Source of the DNA: Deroplatys truncata
Taxonomy: Eukaryota > Arthropoda > Insecta > Mantodea > Mantidae
Direction of reading: 5' to 3'
DNA: 64,000 nucleotides
Assembly: GCA_030765065.1 (NCBI GenBank)
Contig: CM060987.1
Span: forward strand, 76,270,557 to 76,334,556
The position numbers and the translations under genes are program-made. This document shows, piece after piece, positions 1-10,714 of the stretch. The notes below the pieces were generated by a model that saw nothing but the letters and a program-made list of their open reading frames with translations, made no database searches and was not told the DNA's origin. The stretch's first letter is position 1, and every line of letters begins with the position of its first letter.

Positions 1-2730
1 AAAATTGGAAGGCTTAAAAAATTGGTTCCCTGGAGAACATTGATATTCTTCTCTGCCATCATAAAAAAAAAAAATTTAGATTAATCACTAAACATAGGTA
101 AAATGAATCTGCTGTAAGATCTGTTTTCATGAGCTAATATAAAGCAATCTCATAGCTCTGCTATATCTAAAGTCTAAACTAGTCAGAACAGTTTTCTTAT
201 AAATTCATTGGTCAGTGACTACACCTCTCTCAGCCCTTCTCATGGCAATATGATCCCTGCTTTTGTTTGTCAATTCCAGACAACATAGGTATAGTGTCGA
301 GAAAGACGGAATGGAAAGCATATGAGCCATAATTTTCTGATCTAACCTCTGCAAGCTTTTAAACATAGTTTCTCTGTCTCTTAACACGTGTTCTGTACTT
401 AGGGCTATTTTAGATTTTGCTGGTTCAGTCTTCAGGATTAAGCAACCCACAGTGCAGCTAGGTTTTCACCTGGCTTGAAAGGCTATAGCTCCTTTGTCAG
501 TAATTACAGAAAGCCAAATAAACAGAAGTTCTTGTGAGTTTACTCATAGGCATACTTTTATAATGCCAACTTTTATGGTTTGCCCGTAAAATTTGCTGGA
601 TTGGAGACTTTTTCAACTTTATGACAATAAATGCCTTTTTGGCTGATTCAAACCGTTGCAGATTTTCACCATGAACATGACAAAACACGAATTTCTATTT
701 CATTATATTGTAATTTTCTTTATAATAGTAATGTAAGACTTCTTGCTACCTTAAGATTAAAGCCTGAATGTACTGTGCTAATAATATACATGCTATAATA
801 AGCCAGAGCTTAATCGTGCATCTATCCTTAATGATGCTCCCCTTTCACTGGGCTGCAACAAAATGCAACATGTGAGTACTTTGTTTTGTGGGATTTAAAA
901 TTTTATTGCTTCACTCGTGACCTCTAGCAATAACCAATAGTAAACAATGAGCAGTAAACGGTTGCAGTAATGGATGACATGAATTCTAAAGTTAACTCTC
1001 CCTTGTAAATTATTTATTTTATTCGTGATCTATGGCAGGATATAAGCTTCACATATTTTGTGACAGGTTTTTGTTGTAGTTCATGGTATAAAGCGTAAAA
1101 TGTAGACTAGAAATTTGTGTATAGACTAGAAAGTGGTATTCTTTGCTACTTTTTAATACTTATCTGTGTTACAAGGAAGCAGTGGTATCAGGTCTTCAAG
1201 GATTCTTATGCAACAAAATTCCCATTTACTATACATTGAGTTTTTATACATTAACCGCACTGAATATTTTTGCATTCTAAATTTCATGTAATTGCATAAT
1301 TATTACACTTGCTGATTGAGAGAAAATTTTGTGGGTTTCAATTTCACTAAGTTGGCAAGTATGCATTTGGAAATACTAAGTGGGAAAACAGTGACATCTG
1401 AGTGACAACTACCATTTCAGTGGAATAACACTATTGATAGCCAGTTAGAATCAGAAAGTGTACTAACAGCTGATAAATGGTCCAGTAAATAATAATAAGG
1501 GGAAGGGTGTAATAAATAATAGGAAGGGATGCATATTTAGTCTCTCAGGTTCTGTATGCAGAAGGTATACCAGTCACATTATCCATTTCCCTTGTTTGGC
1601 ATTTAGCTGTTAGTAAACTTTAGGTACATCATAACCTGCTTTGCAGATCGGCTACATGTGAATTTTCATAATTTAAGTTGTCAATTTCCAGTCAGAAACG
1701 AAGAGTACTTAAAGAGAATTAAATGGAAAACATGCTGTGTTCTAAAATCAGAATTTGATTAGTACAAATGTTATGAAAATTAGGATTTCTGTTATGATTG
1801 GGGGTGTATTATGGAATGAATACATGAATGATTCCAAAATTAATAAGCAGCCTTTGTTATATGTGTGATTATCCTGGATTTCATATTGTAAATGTAATGA
1901 AGAAACAAGCATTCTTATGTATGTGAGAGCACAATTTCTTGGAGCTTTAATGAGGTACCAACCCTAAAAGAATGCATTTATGTGCCAATAAAAGGAGGAT
2001 ATATTTAACTTATAATTAGACGGTGTAAAAAATATGAGGGTAAAACCTTGTTGTGGTTTGACATGGAATCAATCATATTTAAAATAATGTTATTTCAGTA
2101 TTTTATATTATCACTTATGTATTAATACTTCAGTATATTTTGTAATATTTCTGTATCTTTTTAAATAGAAATGATGGAACAAATTTTGTTAGACCAGAAA
2201 AAAATCAGTTTTTACTTTAAAGCTAACTGGATAAAGTATTATTAACTCCTCATCCTTCTCCTCCCCTAATTATAGGAAATGGACAGATTATCAGAATAGA
2301 AGTATATTGATGATGACAGTGATAAATTCCAGAACATTCATAGGGTATACATAGGAGTTCGTAAGTTTGCAAGAGGGCAGCATTTGAACTCATTTTGCAT
2401 GGATTTTTCGCAGCTTTAAATCTTCATATAGTCAATGCTTGCCAACACTGATACCACTTTCATACTTTTTTTCTCTCTCTTCCACTTAGTTTGTAGTGTG
2501 TGAAAATATAGAATCTAATGTTCACTTTATATTAAAGTTTAAACTCGTACTTATGCATATTTTGATAACTTAAGGTTAATTGCTGCTGGCTGTATTAATT
2601 GCATTTTTAACCATTATTATCCAACAATGGATAGGCTGGTTGCAGAACCTTTAATGCCCTCGTAATACCACTGAGGGCCACTGTTGTAATAAATTCATTG
2701 TTTATATTTTCTGCAAAAGCTACAAAAAAG
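1..2730. other. AT-rich DNA without recognisable genes
   Basis: Both strands were read. Only short chance ORFs (about 60-80 codons) appear, with no domain motif and no pair of splice-like signals around a long open frame. No repeat shared with the rest of the window was noticed. It could be unique intergenic or intronic DNA, or a long untranslated region; the sequence does not decide. Confidence 0.5.
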
Positions 2731-2735
2731 ATTGG

Positions 2736-3010
2736 GATAGTAGCCCTGGCTCCATTAGTAAGCCAATGTCAATTGAAGCAAGATGATATTTTGTATTCCT
2801 CACATTCAAGATGTCCCCAGTTCGAATCTAGGTTAAGGTGAGTTATCCAGATAAGGTTTTTTCACGAGATTTTTTCCATATACTGTAAAGATGAATGTCG
2901 GTTAACTTTTAAGCTCTATGGATAATGAGCTTGTTTGAGCATCAGATCACCCATTTCATTCATTCATCGTCCGATATGACCTAACTGCAGTTTAACTAAA
3001 AGAGAGAGAG
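2736..3010 (+). repeat. degenerate SINE-like fragment
   Basis: A B-box-like string, GTTCGAATC, lies at about 2821-2829. It is followed by a body with motifs common in tRNA-derived insect SINEs (a GGTGAGTTATCC string, then AAGATGAATGTCGG) and by a short GA-rich run near 3001-3010. No clear A box or target duplication is visible. It does not match the other SINE families in the window closely. Confidence 0.3.
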
Positions 3011-3116
3011 ATTTACTGTAAAAGCTGTAAGTATTGAGTATTGTTTGTTCATTTTTTCTGCAAGCTTATAAGCGATATATTTATTTCTTCAGTGTATGAG
3101 ATATTTTGAGTTCCAA

Positions 3117-3398
3117 TGGGTAGCTATGGTATGTCAGGGTTACTATGGTTCCCGAGGCTGCGGGATCAAACCATGCGGAGGGCGATGAATTTTATTTTTT
3201 CGGGCATAAAAAACCTTAGCATGGCTTCCTTCGGAAGGGAAGTAAAGCAGAGCCGGTGGTCCAGTGTCGTAGATTTATGGCACATAAAAGAACCTCATGC
3301 CTGATAAAGAGGCCTCAGGAAAGTTACCGGTCGGTCACGCCTGTATAGAATGGTACGCTAAGGACTACAGCAGTTAAAGAGCATCCATAAATAAAACT
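3117..3398 (+). repeat. SINE family S1, copy 1
   Basis: This is one of six copies of a tRNA-headed SINE in the window. Shared landmarks are a GAGGGCGATG string, CTTAGCATGGCTTCCTTCGG, GAAGGGAAGTAAAGC, a GGTGGTCC..GTCGTAGATTTA block, AAGAACCTCA, a GATAAAGAGGCCTC block, TATAGAATGG, and an end in CAGTTAAAGAGC..CATAAATAAAA. The tRNA head of this copy is decayed (GGGATCAAACC for the B box). The tail runs straight into a fragment of the 0.9 kb repeat. Confidence 0.85.
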
Positions 3399-3408
3399 TA
3401 AAAAAGCA

Positions 3409-3552
3409 CATGGATATATTTCCAAAATGCTGTATTTCGATTCAGGGGACCCCTGAACATGTATTTCCGGTGAAATCTCGGCATCGAATTTTCGGGTGGA
3501 ATGCAGGAGGTACCTTCTCCACCTACTAGGTACGTGGTAGAAAAAGTAATTA
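3409..3552 (+). repeat. terminal fragment of the 0.9 kb HINE-like repeat
   Basis: The stretch TTTCCAAAATGCT...GATTCAGGGG...ACATGTATTTCCGGTGAAAT...GAATTTTCGGGTGGAATG...GTAGAAAAAGTAA matches one end of the repeats at 25131-26030 and 38312-39194 (reverse orientation there) and at 43470-43612. Only about 145 bp of the unit is present, between SINE S1 and the mariner. It shows that this repeat family is also found outside the 38-51 kb block. Confidence 0.75.
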
Positions 3553-3571
3553 CAAATTAATAAAAGTGGCT

Positions 3572-4805
3572 CATGGTCCATTCAATAATTAGTGGCAACA
3601 ATGTTTGTATGTGGTGCTATCAGCAGTAAATGATGCAAGCTGATAACAGCGGGAAAGAAGAGCATCTGATGTGTTTTACCTACGAGTTTGAAGACAGATC
3701 TTATTTCTAAGATATTGTAGTAAGTTCTCTAAGATGTTTAGTGAATAAGAACAAGATGCTTCATTAAAATTCAGATTGCAAGAGGCAAGAATGCTCGACA
3801 ATGTCATGCAGCATCACTGGAAGCTGGTGGTATAGAGACTTTACCATATTGTACCAACCCTAGGTGGACGCATGCATTTCGCAGATGTAGGGAAGATTTC
3901 ATAAAAAACATGGAGCTGGCAGACTGCAATCGGCCAAATGATGATGTGCATGTGAATGCTATTAGAGCACTGCTGGACACACCGTGGTTGGACTTGTGTT
4001 AAACTAGCAAGGGAAGCTGGAATTGCTCCTGATACAATTCTTCACATACTTAAGAAGTTAAAGATGAGGAAAATCTGCGCTCGATGGATTCCACTATCTT
4101 GAAGAGCAAAACATGTGGCAGAGAATGGAAACAGCGAGATTGCACTTAGAACGCTTGGACTTGAAGGCGAGCGTTTCCTTCGATGTGTCATAAACTTTAG
4201 ATGAAACTTGGGTTTGATGCTACCAATCAAAATTGAAGACAATCAAATATTCCCCACGACCAAAAGGGTATCGGCAAGGACAGAATCCACTTAAAGTCAT
4301 GTTCATAGTTGCTTATGATTTTGACAGTGTCCTTGTCACTCATACAGTTCCTGCGGGAAATCGTGTGAATGGTGCATATTACACTTACTTTATGGAACAC
4401 AATTTACGACCAGCTGTGCGTCGTAAACGTCCAAATCTGAATTTTCATCCTATTGTGCTCGTACATGATGGCGCTCGCTCTCACATAGCTGCTACTGTGG
4501 TTAATTTATTTCACAGATGGAACTGGGAAATTCCGGAGCATCCCATACTCCCCATGTGATTTCGACCTTTTTGCGAAAATGAAATTACCCTTAGAGGAGT
4601 TCGCCTTAGAGCCAGACAGGCAATTACAGCTGCAGTAGAGACAGTCTGTTGGAAGATTAGTACAAGACGCTGTGGATGGCATCCGTCGTCTTCCTGAAGT
4701 GTGTAGGAGGAGATTACTTCTGAGCACAGTAACGATATGAATGTTCTAAACATGCTTTCTTTCTTGTTAATTCAAATGTTGCCACTAATTATTGAATAAC
4801 CCATG
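3572..4805 (+). mobile_element. mariner-like DNA transposon, inactive
   Basis: Two inverted ends match. ATTCAATAATTAGTGGCAAC (3580-3599) is exactly complementary to the sequence at 4778-4797, and similarity extends outward to CATGG...CCATG with a few mismatches, giving about 29-bp TIRs at 3572-3600 and 4777-4805. The 1.23 kb length is typical of mariner. The interior carries a decayed transposase in the same orientation. The TA target duplication is not exact: the right side has TATATA, while the left reads GGCT. It abuts the next transposon with only a short TA run between. Confidence 0.9.
3780..4735 (+). pseudogene. mariner transposase, frameshifted
   Basis: Mariner transposases cut and paste the element with a DD34D catalytic core. 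Going downstream, the translated pieces show an N-terminal helix-turn-helix-like part (RWTHAFRRCREDF, then NRPNDDVHVNAIRALL), a second helix block (LAREAGIAPDTILHILKKLK, then KICARWIPL), a TLDETW motif holding the first aspartate, VLVHDGARSHI with the second, and PCDFDLFAKMKLPLE with the third. These pieces lie in more than one frame: a frame change is needed near 4000, another just before the TLDETW block and another after the HPILP motif, and a stop follows TLDETWV. No intact start was found. All three catalytic aspartates are still legible, so decay is moderate. It is not functional. Confidence 0.9.
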
Positions 4806-4812
4806 TATATAT

Positions 4813-6619
4813 AGGGTGGCCCACATAAACTGTTACAGGTAAATATCTCTCACAGAATAAAAAAAGCAAATGTCAAGAATTCTAAATCTTATAGGAGCAA
4901 CGGGCCTTCCAAATTGTAATATGGAAAATATTTCCATGGGGCCTCTTATGGGACACACAGGTCCCAACCTCAGAATTTTAAATGAAACCATGATAATTTC
5001 TTATATTCGGTTCCCCTTTATGAACTAAGCAACTTTTATTCATTTTTTTTCTAAAATGAATTGAGCTGTTATAGGGTGTTTTCATTGAAGTAGAAAACAG
5101 TAATAAACGAATAAGTAGGTCAATAAATACCTAAGTGATTATTTTAAATTACTTCATTAAATGCCCAAAGTAGCCTCCATTAACATTTAAACACTTGGCA
5201 ATTCTTTTGGAAAGGGTTTCTGTAACTTTTATTAACATACAGTGCGACAAGCTTCACATATTCGAAATTTTATATTCTCTTTCGTTGTAGGTGTTTAAAA
5301 CACAAATTTCTGTCTTATATATCCCCATAAATAATACTCCAAAGGTATGTCGGGTGAACGAGGAGGTCAGGTGATAGGTCCAGCACGTCCAATCCACCTA
5401 TCACCAAATTTCTCGTTTAGCAGTTGACGTGTGCATATTGCAAAATGTGGTGGTGCAACATCCTGCTGATACCACATTTCTCTTCTCACACTGAAGGATA
5501 CGTTTTCCCTCAAGGGAGGTAATTCATGGTTGAGAAAATGGCAGTATGATTCACGGGTAATTGTCTTTTCAAAGAAGTAAGGGCCGATGACAAGGTTATC
5601 AAGAATTCCACACCAAACATTTAGCGACCAACGATGCTGAAAAGGCATGGTTCTCATCCATTTGAGATTCTCAGGTGCCTCATAATGCATGTTATGCCTA
5701 TTAACATGTCCAGTATTTGAATATGTTGCTTCATCCGAAAATAATGCTAAGATTGAACCATTCTCTGCGATGACATTGCGTAACCACTCACAGAAAACAA
5801 CTCGAAGCTAAAAACCTCTGTGTAGCTCTTGGTGCAAACATATATGATAAAGATGATATTTCTGCTGCTTTGGTATCCGCTGTACTGAAGTGCGGCTAAT
5901 CACATTGTCTTTGGACAATTCACATTGACTTATCTGTGGATATACTTCTACAGCAGCAAGAATATTGATAGTATTTTCATCATTCATTTTTTATTTCACC
6001 TTCAAGCGATTTCTGTTCTTTACACTTCCATACTTGCGTAGTCATGTTTCCAATCGTTTTGAGTTTGATATGTGACATTTGCATTTCTTATTGAACACTG
6101 CCATGCAGTTGGATACTTTCTCCTGCATTCACCTAGTACTAAATCATATCTACTTCTACATCAAAATCTGCTACATTTCTGAACTTTGAAGAGCCACAAT
6201 AAATAATCAACATGACTAACTACATACAGTGTTGCATTTTGGGAGTTCAGGTGGCTTTGAAACCCGAATACACGTGTTCTTTCATTTGATACTTTATTTC
6301 CTCCCCAAGTACATGAGATGTAATTAATGACTTCAATGAAAACATCCTATAACAGCTCAATAATATATTTTAAATAAAATGTTTTAATGAAAGTTTAAAA
6401 TTTGCTTAGTTTATTGAGGGGAACCAGAATAAAAGAAATAATTTCGTTTAAATTTCTGAGATTGCGCTCCGTGTGCCCCTTAAGGTGTCCCAAGGAAATA
6501 TTTTCCATATTACAATTTGGAAGGACCCTTGCTCCTATAAGATTTGGACTTCTTGGCATTTGTTTTTTTTTCTATTCGTTTAAGAGATATTCATCTGTAA
6601 CACTATACTGGGCCACCCT
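4813..6619 (-). mobile_element. DUF4817-type Tc1/mariner-superfamily element with long TIRs
   Basis: The left end begins AGGGTGGCCCA (4813-4823) and the right end is its exact complement (6609-6619). The inverted similarity continues inward for about 200 bp: both arms contain GTTACAG.TRAATATCTC, AAATCTTATAGGAGCAA, TTCCAAATTGTAATATGGAA and a decayed match beyond. Length is 1.8 kb. The transposase fossil sits on the minus strand between the arms. Flanks are TA-rich but the TA duplication is not exact. The family resembles the insect rosa-like/DUF4817 group of IS630-Tc1-mariner elements; that name is from memory of motifs, not a search. Confidence 0.85.
5195..6150 (-). pseudogene. DUF4817-type transposase, frameshifted
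   Basis: Reading the minus strand downstream, the pieces are: a remnant of the N-terminal DUF4817 helix region (LVLGECRRKYPTAW); a helix-turn-helix segment (ENTINILAAVEVYPQISQCE, then ISRTSVQRI and KYHLYHICLHQELH); the first catalytic aspartate in ALFSDEATYSNTGHVNRHN; WSLNVWCGILDNLVIGPYFF; MWYQQDVAPPHF, where the usual QQDGAPPH has V for G but keeps the aspartate; WIGRAGPIT; PPRSPDIPLEYYLWGYI; and a C-terminal helix (FRICEACRTV). The longest unbroken piece is 5367-5690. There is a stop between GPIT and PPRSPD, and frame changes lie upstream and downstream. Inactive. Confidence 0.85.
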
Positions 6620-6643
6620 GTGTGCATTTATATATACTACAAA

Positions 6644-6970
6644 CAGGATGGACCATTTAAGTTGAGACTGTAAGATATCTCCAAAACTAGCGTAGAAATA
6701 AATGTCTTGAATAAAAATTGCTTGATATTATGGGGGAAAATAAATGCTATTAGTCATGTTTTATTTGGTGGTCATTTTAAAGCCAATTTAAGTTGACCCT
6801 AATATTGGGTTCCATTTAAAAAATTAAATTGACCCTAAACTTGACCTCTAAACGTCTTCCAAACAAAACACGACTAATGCATTTACTTTCCCCTATAATA
6901 TCAAGCAACTTTTGTTAAACACATTTATTTTTACAACGCTTAGTTTTGGATATATTGTGTAGTCTATAAA
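6644..6970. mobile_element. palindromic MITE (long inverted arms)
   Basis: Two arms of about 100 bp, roughly 6665-6770 and 6855-6965, are inverted copies of each other. Both contain ATATMTCCAAAACTA, AAATAAATGT, TTGCTTGATATTAT, GGGGAAARTAAATGC and TTAGTCRTGTTTT. The short centre (about 6775-6850) is itself rich in inverted AAGTTGACCCTAA / TTAAATTGACCC motifs. There is no coding capacity. It starts about 25 bp from the right end of the DUF4817 element. The outer CAGGATGGACCA resembles a Tc1/mariner-superfamily end, so it may be a deletion derivative of such an element. Confidence 0.75.
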
Positions 6971-6974
6971 CACG

Positions 6975-7524
6975 GGACCGGGTCCGCCTACGCAGACCAC
7001 ACCGTCGCTAACCCAGGATTACTCGTGGGCCTTTCCATTAGAGACGGTGCCTATTTTATATACCTCCCCCCCTGTCTGGTCAAGTTTAGGCTAGGACTCA
7101 TCCTGCCCACCCTTCCAAACAGGGACGGGAGTGGATACGCCACTTACGCGCGTCAGGCCAGCAGGGCGAACCCTACTGGGGGAGACTACCGAACAACCTC
7201 GGTGGGGCCGACAGTTTCTAGCAACCGTCTACTAGATATCCCTCATGGCTGGTGCCGGAGATTCTCGAGGCGTCTCACAACCCCGCCTGGGCGGATAAAC
7301 CAGCCAAGCGTACCCAATCTCCCAAGGGTGTCGGGAACCACTGCCCCGCCGAATCCGACCCAATCCGAACAACTCCCTTGCGGGAGGTGCTCGAATTTTC
7401 GGCCCGGCGTACTTCTAGTAACGTCAGAAGTACCACGAGTGCTAAGGGCCAGCAGCGCCCGCACCACGGCAGCTGAAGGGGTCGGATCCCCCTCCCTTAT
7501 GGGAATATGAACTCAAAGTTGTCA

Positions 7525-7527
<3 letters not shown>
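6975..7527 (+). repeat. GC-rich block of unknown origin ending in (TA)n
   Basis: About 550 bp are clearly more GC-rich than the neighbours, with sharp edges against the MITE and the (TA) tract. One frame is open for 161 codons (7025-7510) and two other frames also stay open, which is expected in GC-rich DNA and is not evidence of a protein. No SINE head was found. A retroposon 3' part with a (TA) tail, or a host-derived insertion, are both possible. Confidence 0.4.

Positions 7528-7587
<60 letters not shown>
7528..7587. repeat. (TA)n microsatellite, about 30 units
   Basis: There are about 60 bases of uninterrupted TA. It joins the GC-rich block to the left end of the next DUF4817 element. 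Since Tc1/mariner-superfamily elements target TA, the tract may have been the landing site. Confidence 0.95.
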
Positions 7588-7589
<2 letters not shown>

Positions 7590-8877
7590 CTGAATCTTCT
7601 CAGCCTGCGGATTGAGGAGTTATGCAGTCTAATCATCGCCAGTCTAACCCGGCGCAACATGGCTGGTGTGATGTCACGGCAAGCTAAGATGATGTGTTCC
7701 CTGAGCTGTTGAGGGATTCTTGGCCACTTCTGGTACATGGTATCTAAGATAACCCAATAAAAATCTAATGGGGTTAGATATGGTAAGCTGCTGGCCATGG
7801 CGTCCGATCCATCGCTAGAGTAGGTGGCATTGAGATAAGCCGTTACACGACGGACCGAATGAGCTGGCGCCCCATCATGTTGGTACTTATTCGGTTCTAC
7901 AACGGCACTTCATCCAGTTGAGTAGGCAGCTGGTGGTGTAGGAAGTGGATATAGCGATTCCCAGTGAGTTGGCCATCATAAAAATACAGGCCTATTAGAT
8001 GATCTCCGAATACACCAGCCCAAATGTTGAAACCCCATTGGGCTTGGGTTTACAGTGCTCCAGTAATGCATGTTGTGGCGATTTACATGACCTGTGTTGT
8101 AGAACCCTGCTTCGTCTGTAAATAACACAGTTGCCAAAAAATGTGGATCTTGTTCAGTTTGTGATCCACCTAGCGAACGTCACTCTCGGTCCAAGGTCCG
8201 GCTACAGCAGCTCTTGGTGTAGTTGATGATAAGGGTGAAACTTTGTATGATGTAGTATTCTCCACGCGGTAGATTGGCTAATATTGAAATGCATGTGGAT
8301 GTCCAATGCAGATGCTGAATGACAGTCACATAATCCTTCGTTCGTTGATCACAGACAGGTTGATCTTTTAGTGGATGTGGTGTCTTGTGCACTGTTCCTG
8401 ATTTCAGAAGGCTGTTCGCAACTCGCAAAAACGTGTGATCTGTAGGAAGTGTTCTCTGCGAAAACCCGTTGGTAAAGGCGACGTGCCTCCGTTGCATTCT
8501 GTTGCGCTTCTCCGTATACTAACAGCATGTCTAGATGCGCTCTATTCGAAAACATTGTCCCACAGTGAGCACGAACGGTTGGAACTTCGTATTTATAGAC
8601 AAATCCACTTTCTAATGCATTCGGAAAGAAATCACCATTTGCTAGAACGTTCTCGAAACATGAACAGAAATTAATAAAAAGCTCATTTATTCACATACGT
8701 CATTTGAACTTCCGACCTTCATAAGTTTTCAGCATGTTAACCTTGCGCTCTAGAGCATGTTAACAACGAGCACCACCGTAGCCCTAATCAGTGGTGAATG
8801 CGGTGTGAGTACCTGCATTTTACAGACGATACAAAAGTTGCCTAGTTACCAATCCGCAGGATAAAAAGACTCATGCG
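7587..8877 (-). mobile_element. second DUF4817-type DNA transposon
   Basis: Imperfect 28-bp inverted ends are seen at 7587-7614 and 8850-8877, sharing CCTGCGGATTG exactly and TCTT nearer the tip. Both ends are bordered by TATATA. The interior carries a minus-strand transposase fossil. TIRs are short, unlike the long arms of the element at 4813-6619, so the two are different subfamilies. Confidence 0.75.
7600..8555 (-). pseudogene. DUF4817-type transposase, frameshifted
   Basis: An ATG at 8555 opens the DUF4817 N-terminus (MFSNRAHLDMLLVYGEAQQN followed by ATEARRLYQRVFAEN). Further along the minus strand come WGFNIWAGVFGDHLIGLYF, YIHFLHHQLPTQLDEVPL, QHDGAPAHSVRRVTAYL with a catalytic aspartate, a remnant of the SPDLTPLDF motif (YLTPLDFYW), and a C-terminal helix (ITPAMLRRVRLAMIRL). 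The N-terminal frame runs to about 8349 and the C-terminal frame runs from about 7798. At least three frame changes are needed between them. The first aspartate block is not clear. Inactive, and about as decayed as the neighbouring copy. Confidence 0.85.
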
Positions 8878-9009
8878 ATATATATAAAAATTCAGAAGCA
8901 GAACTTTGCGAAGCTCCTTGCATTCATTGTAGGGCACACGGTTTATAATTCGGTATATCTAATTCTAGAAACAAATTCCTAATGATTAAACGGGGTCAAA
9001 GAAATTTAC

Positions 9010-9837
9010 AATATTTTTCATCGTTTTCCTAAGAAGGGGTAAGCTTTATAAGAAATTCAAAAATCTCTAGAAGAGCCCGTTCTAAGAATACCTGAAACTA
9101 CAGATATACGTTGGTTTTGCATTTACCATACTGTGGATGCTCTGTAACGGTCTTAAATGAAGCATCAACTGCAGTATCAAATCTAAGCAAAATTCTCCCC
9201 CTCCTCTCCAAAAAATTCTTGCAATTGCATGTCTTCTCCACCTTGTATCTAGAACAATTGATCACTTAGAAGCTATTGTTGAATCTTGTGTTAAGAAGAC
9301 GAATAATGGCATAGTAAAATTAAATGTCTGAAGAATGATGATTCATAAATGAAACAAAATACGTTAACGATAGGAAAACATATTGTTTAAAAAATGCAAA
9401 TGAGTTCGTGAGGAAAATGACCCAGAAAATAAGGGTGTGATTTAATGATAAAGTCATCAGATTAATATATCTGAGTTCTTATTTTTTAAACTTAAATGAA
9501 TTTGTATATTTTTGCAGAAAATCTATTTGGAATTGAAGAAGAGAATGCTCCCGTGACAAATCTTGCCCGCAATAAATCGGCGTGTACTAATGTAAAGACA
9601 ATGCTTCTTTCATTTTAAAAGCAGATTTTGAATATGAGACAAGGGGGAAAAAATGAGTGTGTATGTGTGCCCGCTTCTAGTGCCAGCATAGAACGCTCTT
9701 TTAGCACTACGAATCGAATACTGACAAAATTCAGGAATCGTATGGGACAAGATACTCTGCAATCGTGTATTAAAGTACCCACTGAAGTTGTAGAACCAAT
9801 AGTTGAATTCATCGATCGTCATCAAAATTTATAAAGA
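9010..9837 (+). pseudogene. hAT transposase remnant, C-terminal half
   Basis: The stretch 9660-9830 reads VPASSASIERSFSTTNRI followed by FRNRMG and a helix ending in VEPIVEFIDRHQNL. This is the hAT C-terminal dimerisation region, where the SSASxERxFS block is diagnostic. Upstream, in several frames, are LYKKFK-like, IPETTDIRWF-like and VLNEASTAVSNLSKIL pieces that fit the segment before it in hAT proteins. No N-terminal BED finger and no terminal repeats were located. It is 5'-incomplete and broken in at least three places. Confidence 0.7.
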
Positions 9838-10309
9838 AGTGTAGGCAGTTTACGTGAAAAGAAAGTTTAACACAACTTTATGTGATTCCTTTACGCAGGA
9901 TAGGTGAAGGGTAGGTTCTAGGCTACGTCTTCATATTCACCGCTTATATAAATGTTAAAATAGGTTAGTCATTCTAAACCAATGAAAACCCTAGTTGACC
10001 CATTTTTCTACGTTCTCTTTAACAAACACGGCTTCTGTTCTTGCATATCTGAATTATGATTATAGTTTCTTCTTCTAATTATTGTTTCTTACTCTGTCGT
10101 ACTGCTTTAACCCCCGGTACAGTAGAAATCCCCACGGGGAAAAGGTATGAATTCAACACTGGTTTGAACAACATTACCTACGATTTAGATATATAATTCG
10201 AATGTTATATACAAAGCAAAACAGCATTAATAAATAATTTTTTCCTGCTTGCAGCTATTTAAATTGCGATATCTTAAACAACATACAAATCTATATTTTT
10301 TATGAATAT
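9838..10309. other. no recognisable feature
   Basis: AT-rich spacer between the hAT remnant and the Ty3/gypsy fossil. I saw no ORF, repeat or RNA motif in it. Confidence 0.5.
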
Positions 10310-10714
10310 TGTGACGGAACTATCGTGGGCCGGGGCGGGCGTGTCCTTCAGCGCCGGCCGATTGGCTGGTTGGAGAGGGAGGAGCGCGCTTCCAAGAGAT
10401 AAATTCCAAAAGTGCTTGAGACGTAACTAAATCCCCTACCTAAAGAACAACCGCCATCCTGTAACCCCCATATCCCGTCACTACGTGGTTAAGCCCTAAT
10501 TAGGGAAGGTACACGCCTAAACACACCATCGGGTTGCCCTCAACCTGCCATCTGACGCACGCACGTAACTAAATGATACTGGACGCTTCTTTCTCTCGCC
10601 TCCCGCGAACATTCTCGAACTCTCCGATAGTAATATATAAGCGAGCGTGCTCACGAGTTAATCATTGAGTTATTGGTGTGGCGTAAAGTTAGTAAACAAG
10701 GTATTCGCTACGTA
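10310..10714 (+). repeat. 5' LTR of the Ty3/gypsy fossil
   Basis: It aligns with 13389-13692 through ACTATCGTGGGC, CGCCGGCCGAT, GGCTGGTTGGAGA, AAATTCCAAAAG.ACTTGAGACG, CTCCCGCGAAC, TTCTCGA.CTCTCC and AAGCGAG.GTG. It is longer than its partner because of a 130-bp insertion (listed separately). The exact 3' edge is uncertain. Confidence 0.75.
10433..10574. repeat. 130-bp insertion in the LTR with a 12-bp target duplication
   Basis: ACGTAACTAAAT occurs at 10421-10432 and again at 10563-10574, flanking about 130 bp (10433-10562) that the partner LTR lacks. The 12-bp duplication points to a retroposed insert. The insert has no clear A or B box and no poly(A). Confidence 0.7.

Noticed and set aside
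7025-7510. 161-codon plus-strand open frame as a gene
   Set aside because: The block is GC-rich and several frames on both strands are open over the same stretch; no motif, no host-like context, and it ends at a (TA)n tract.
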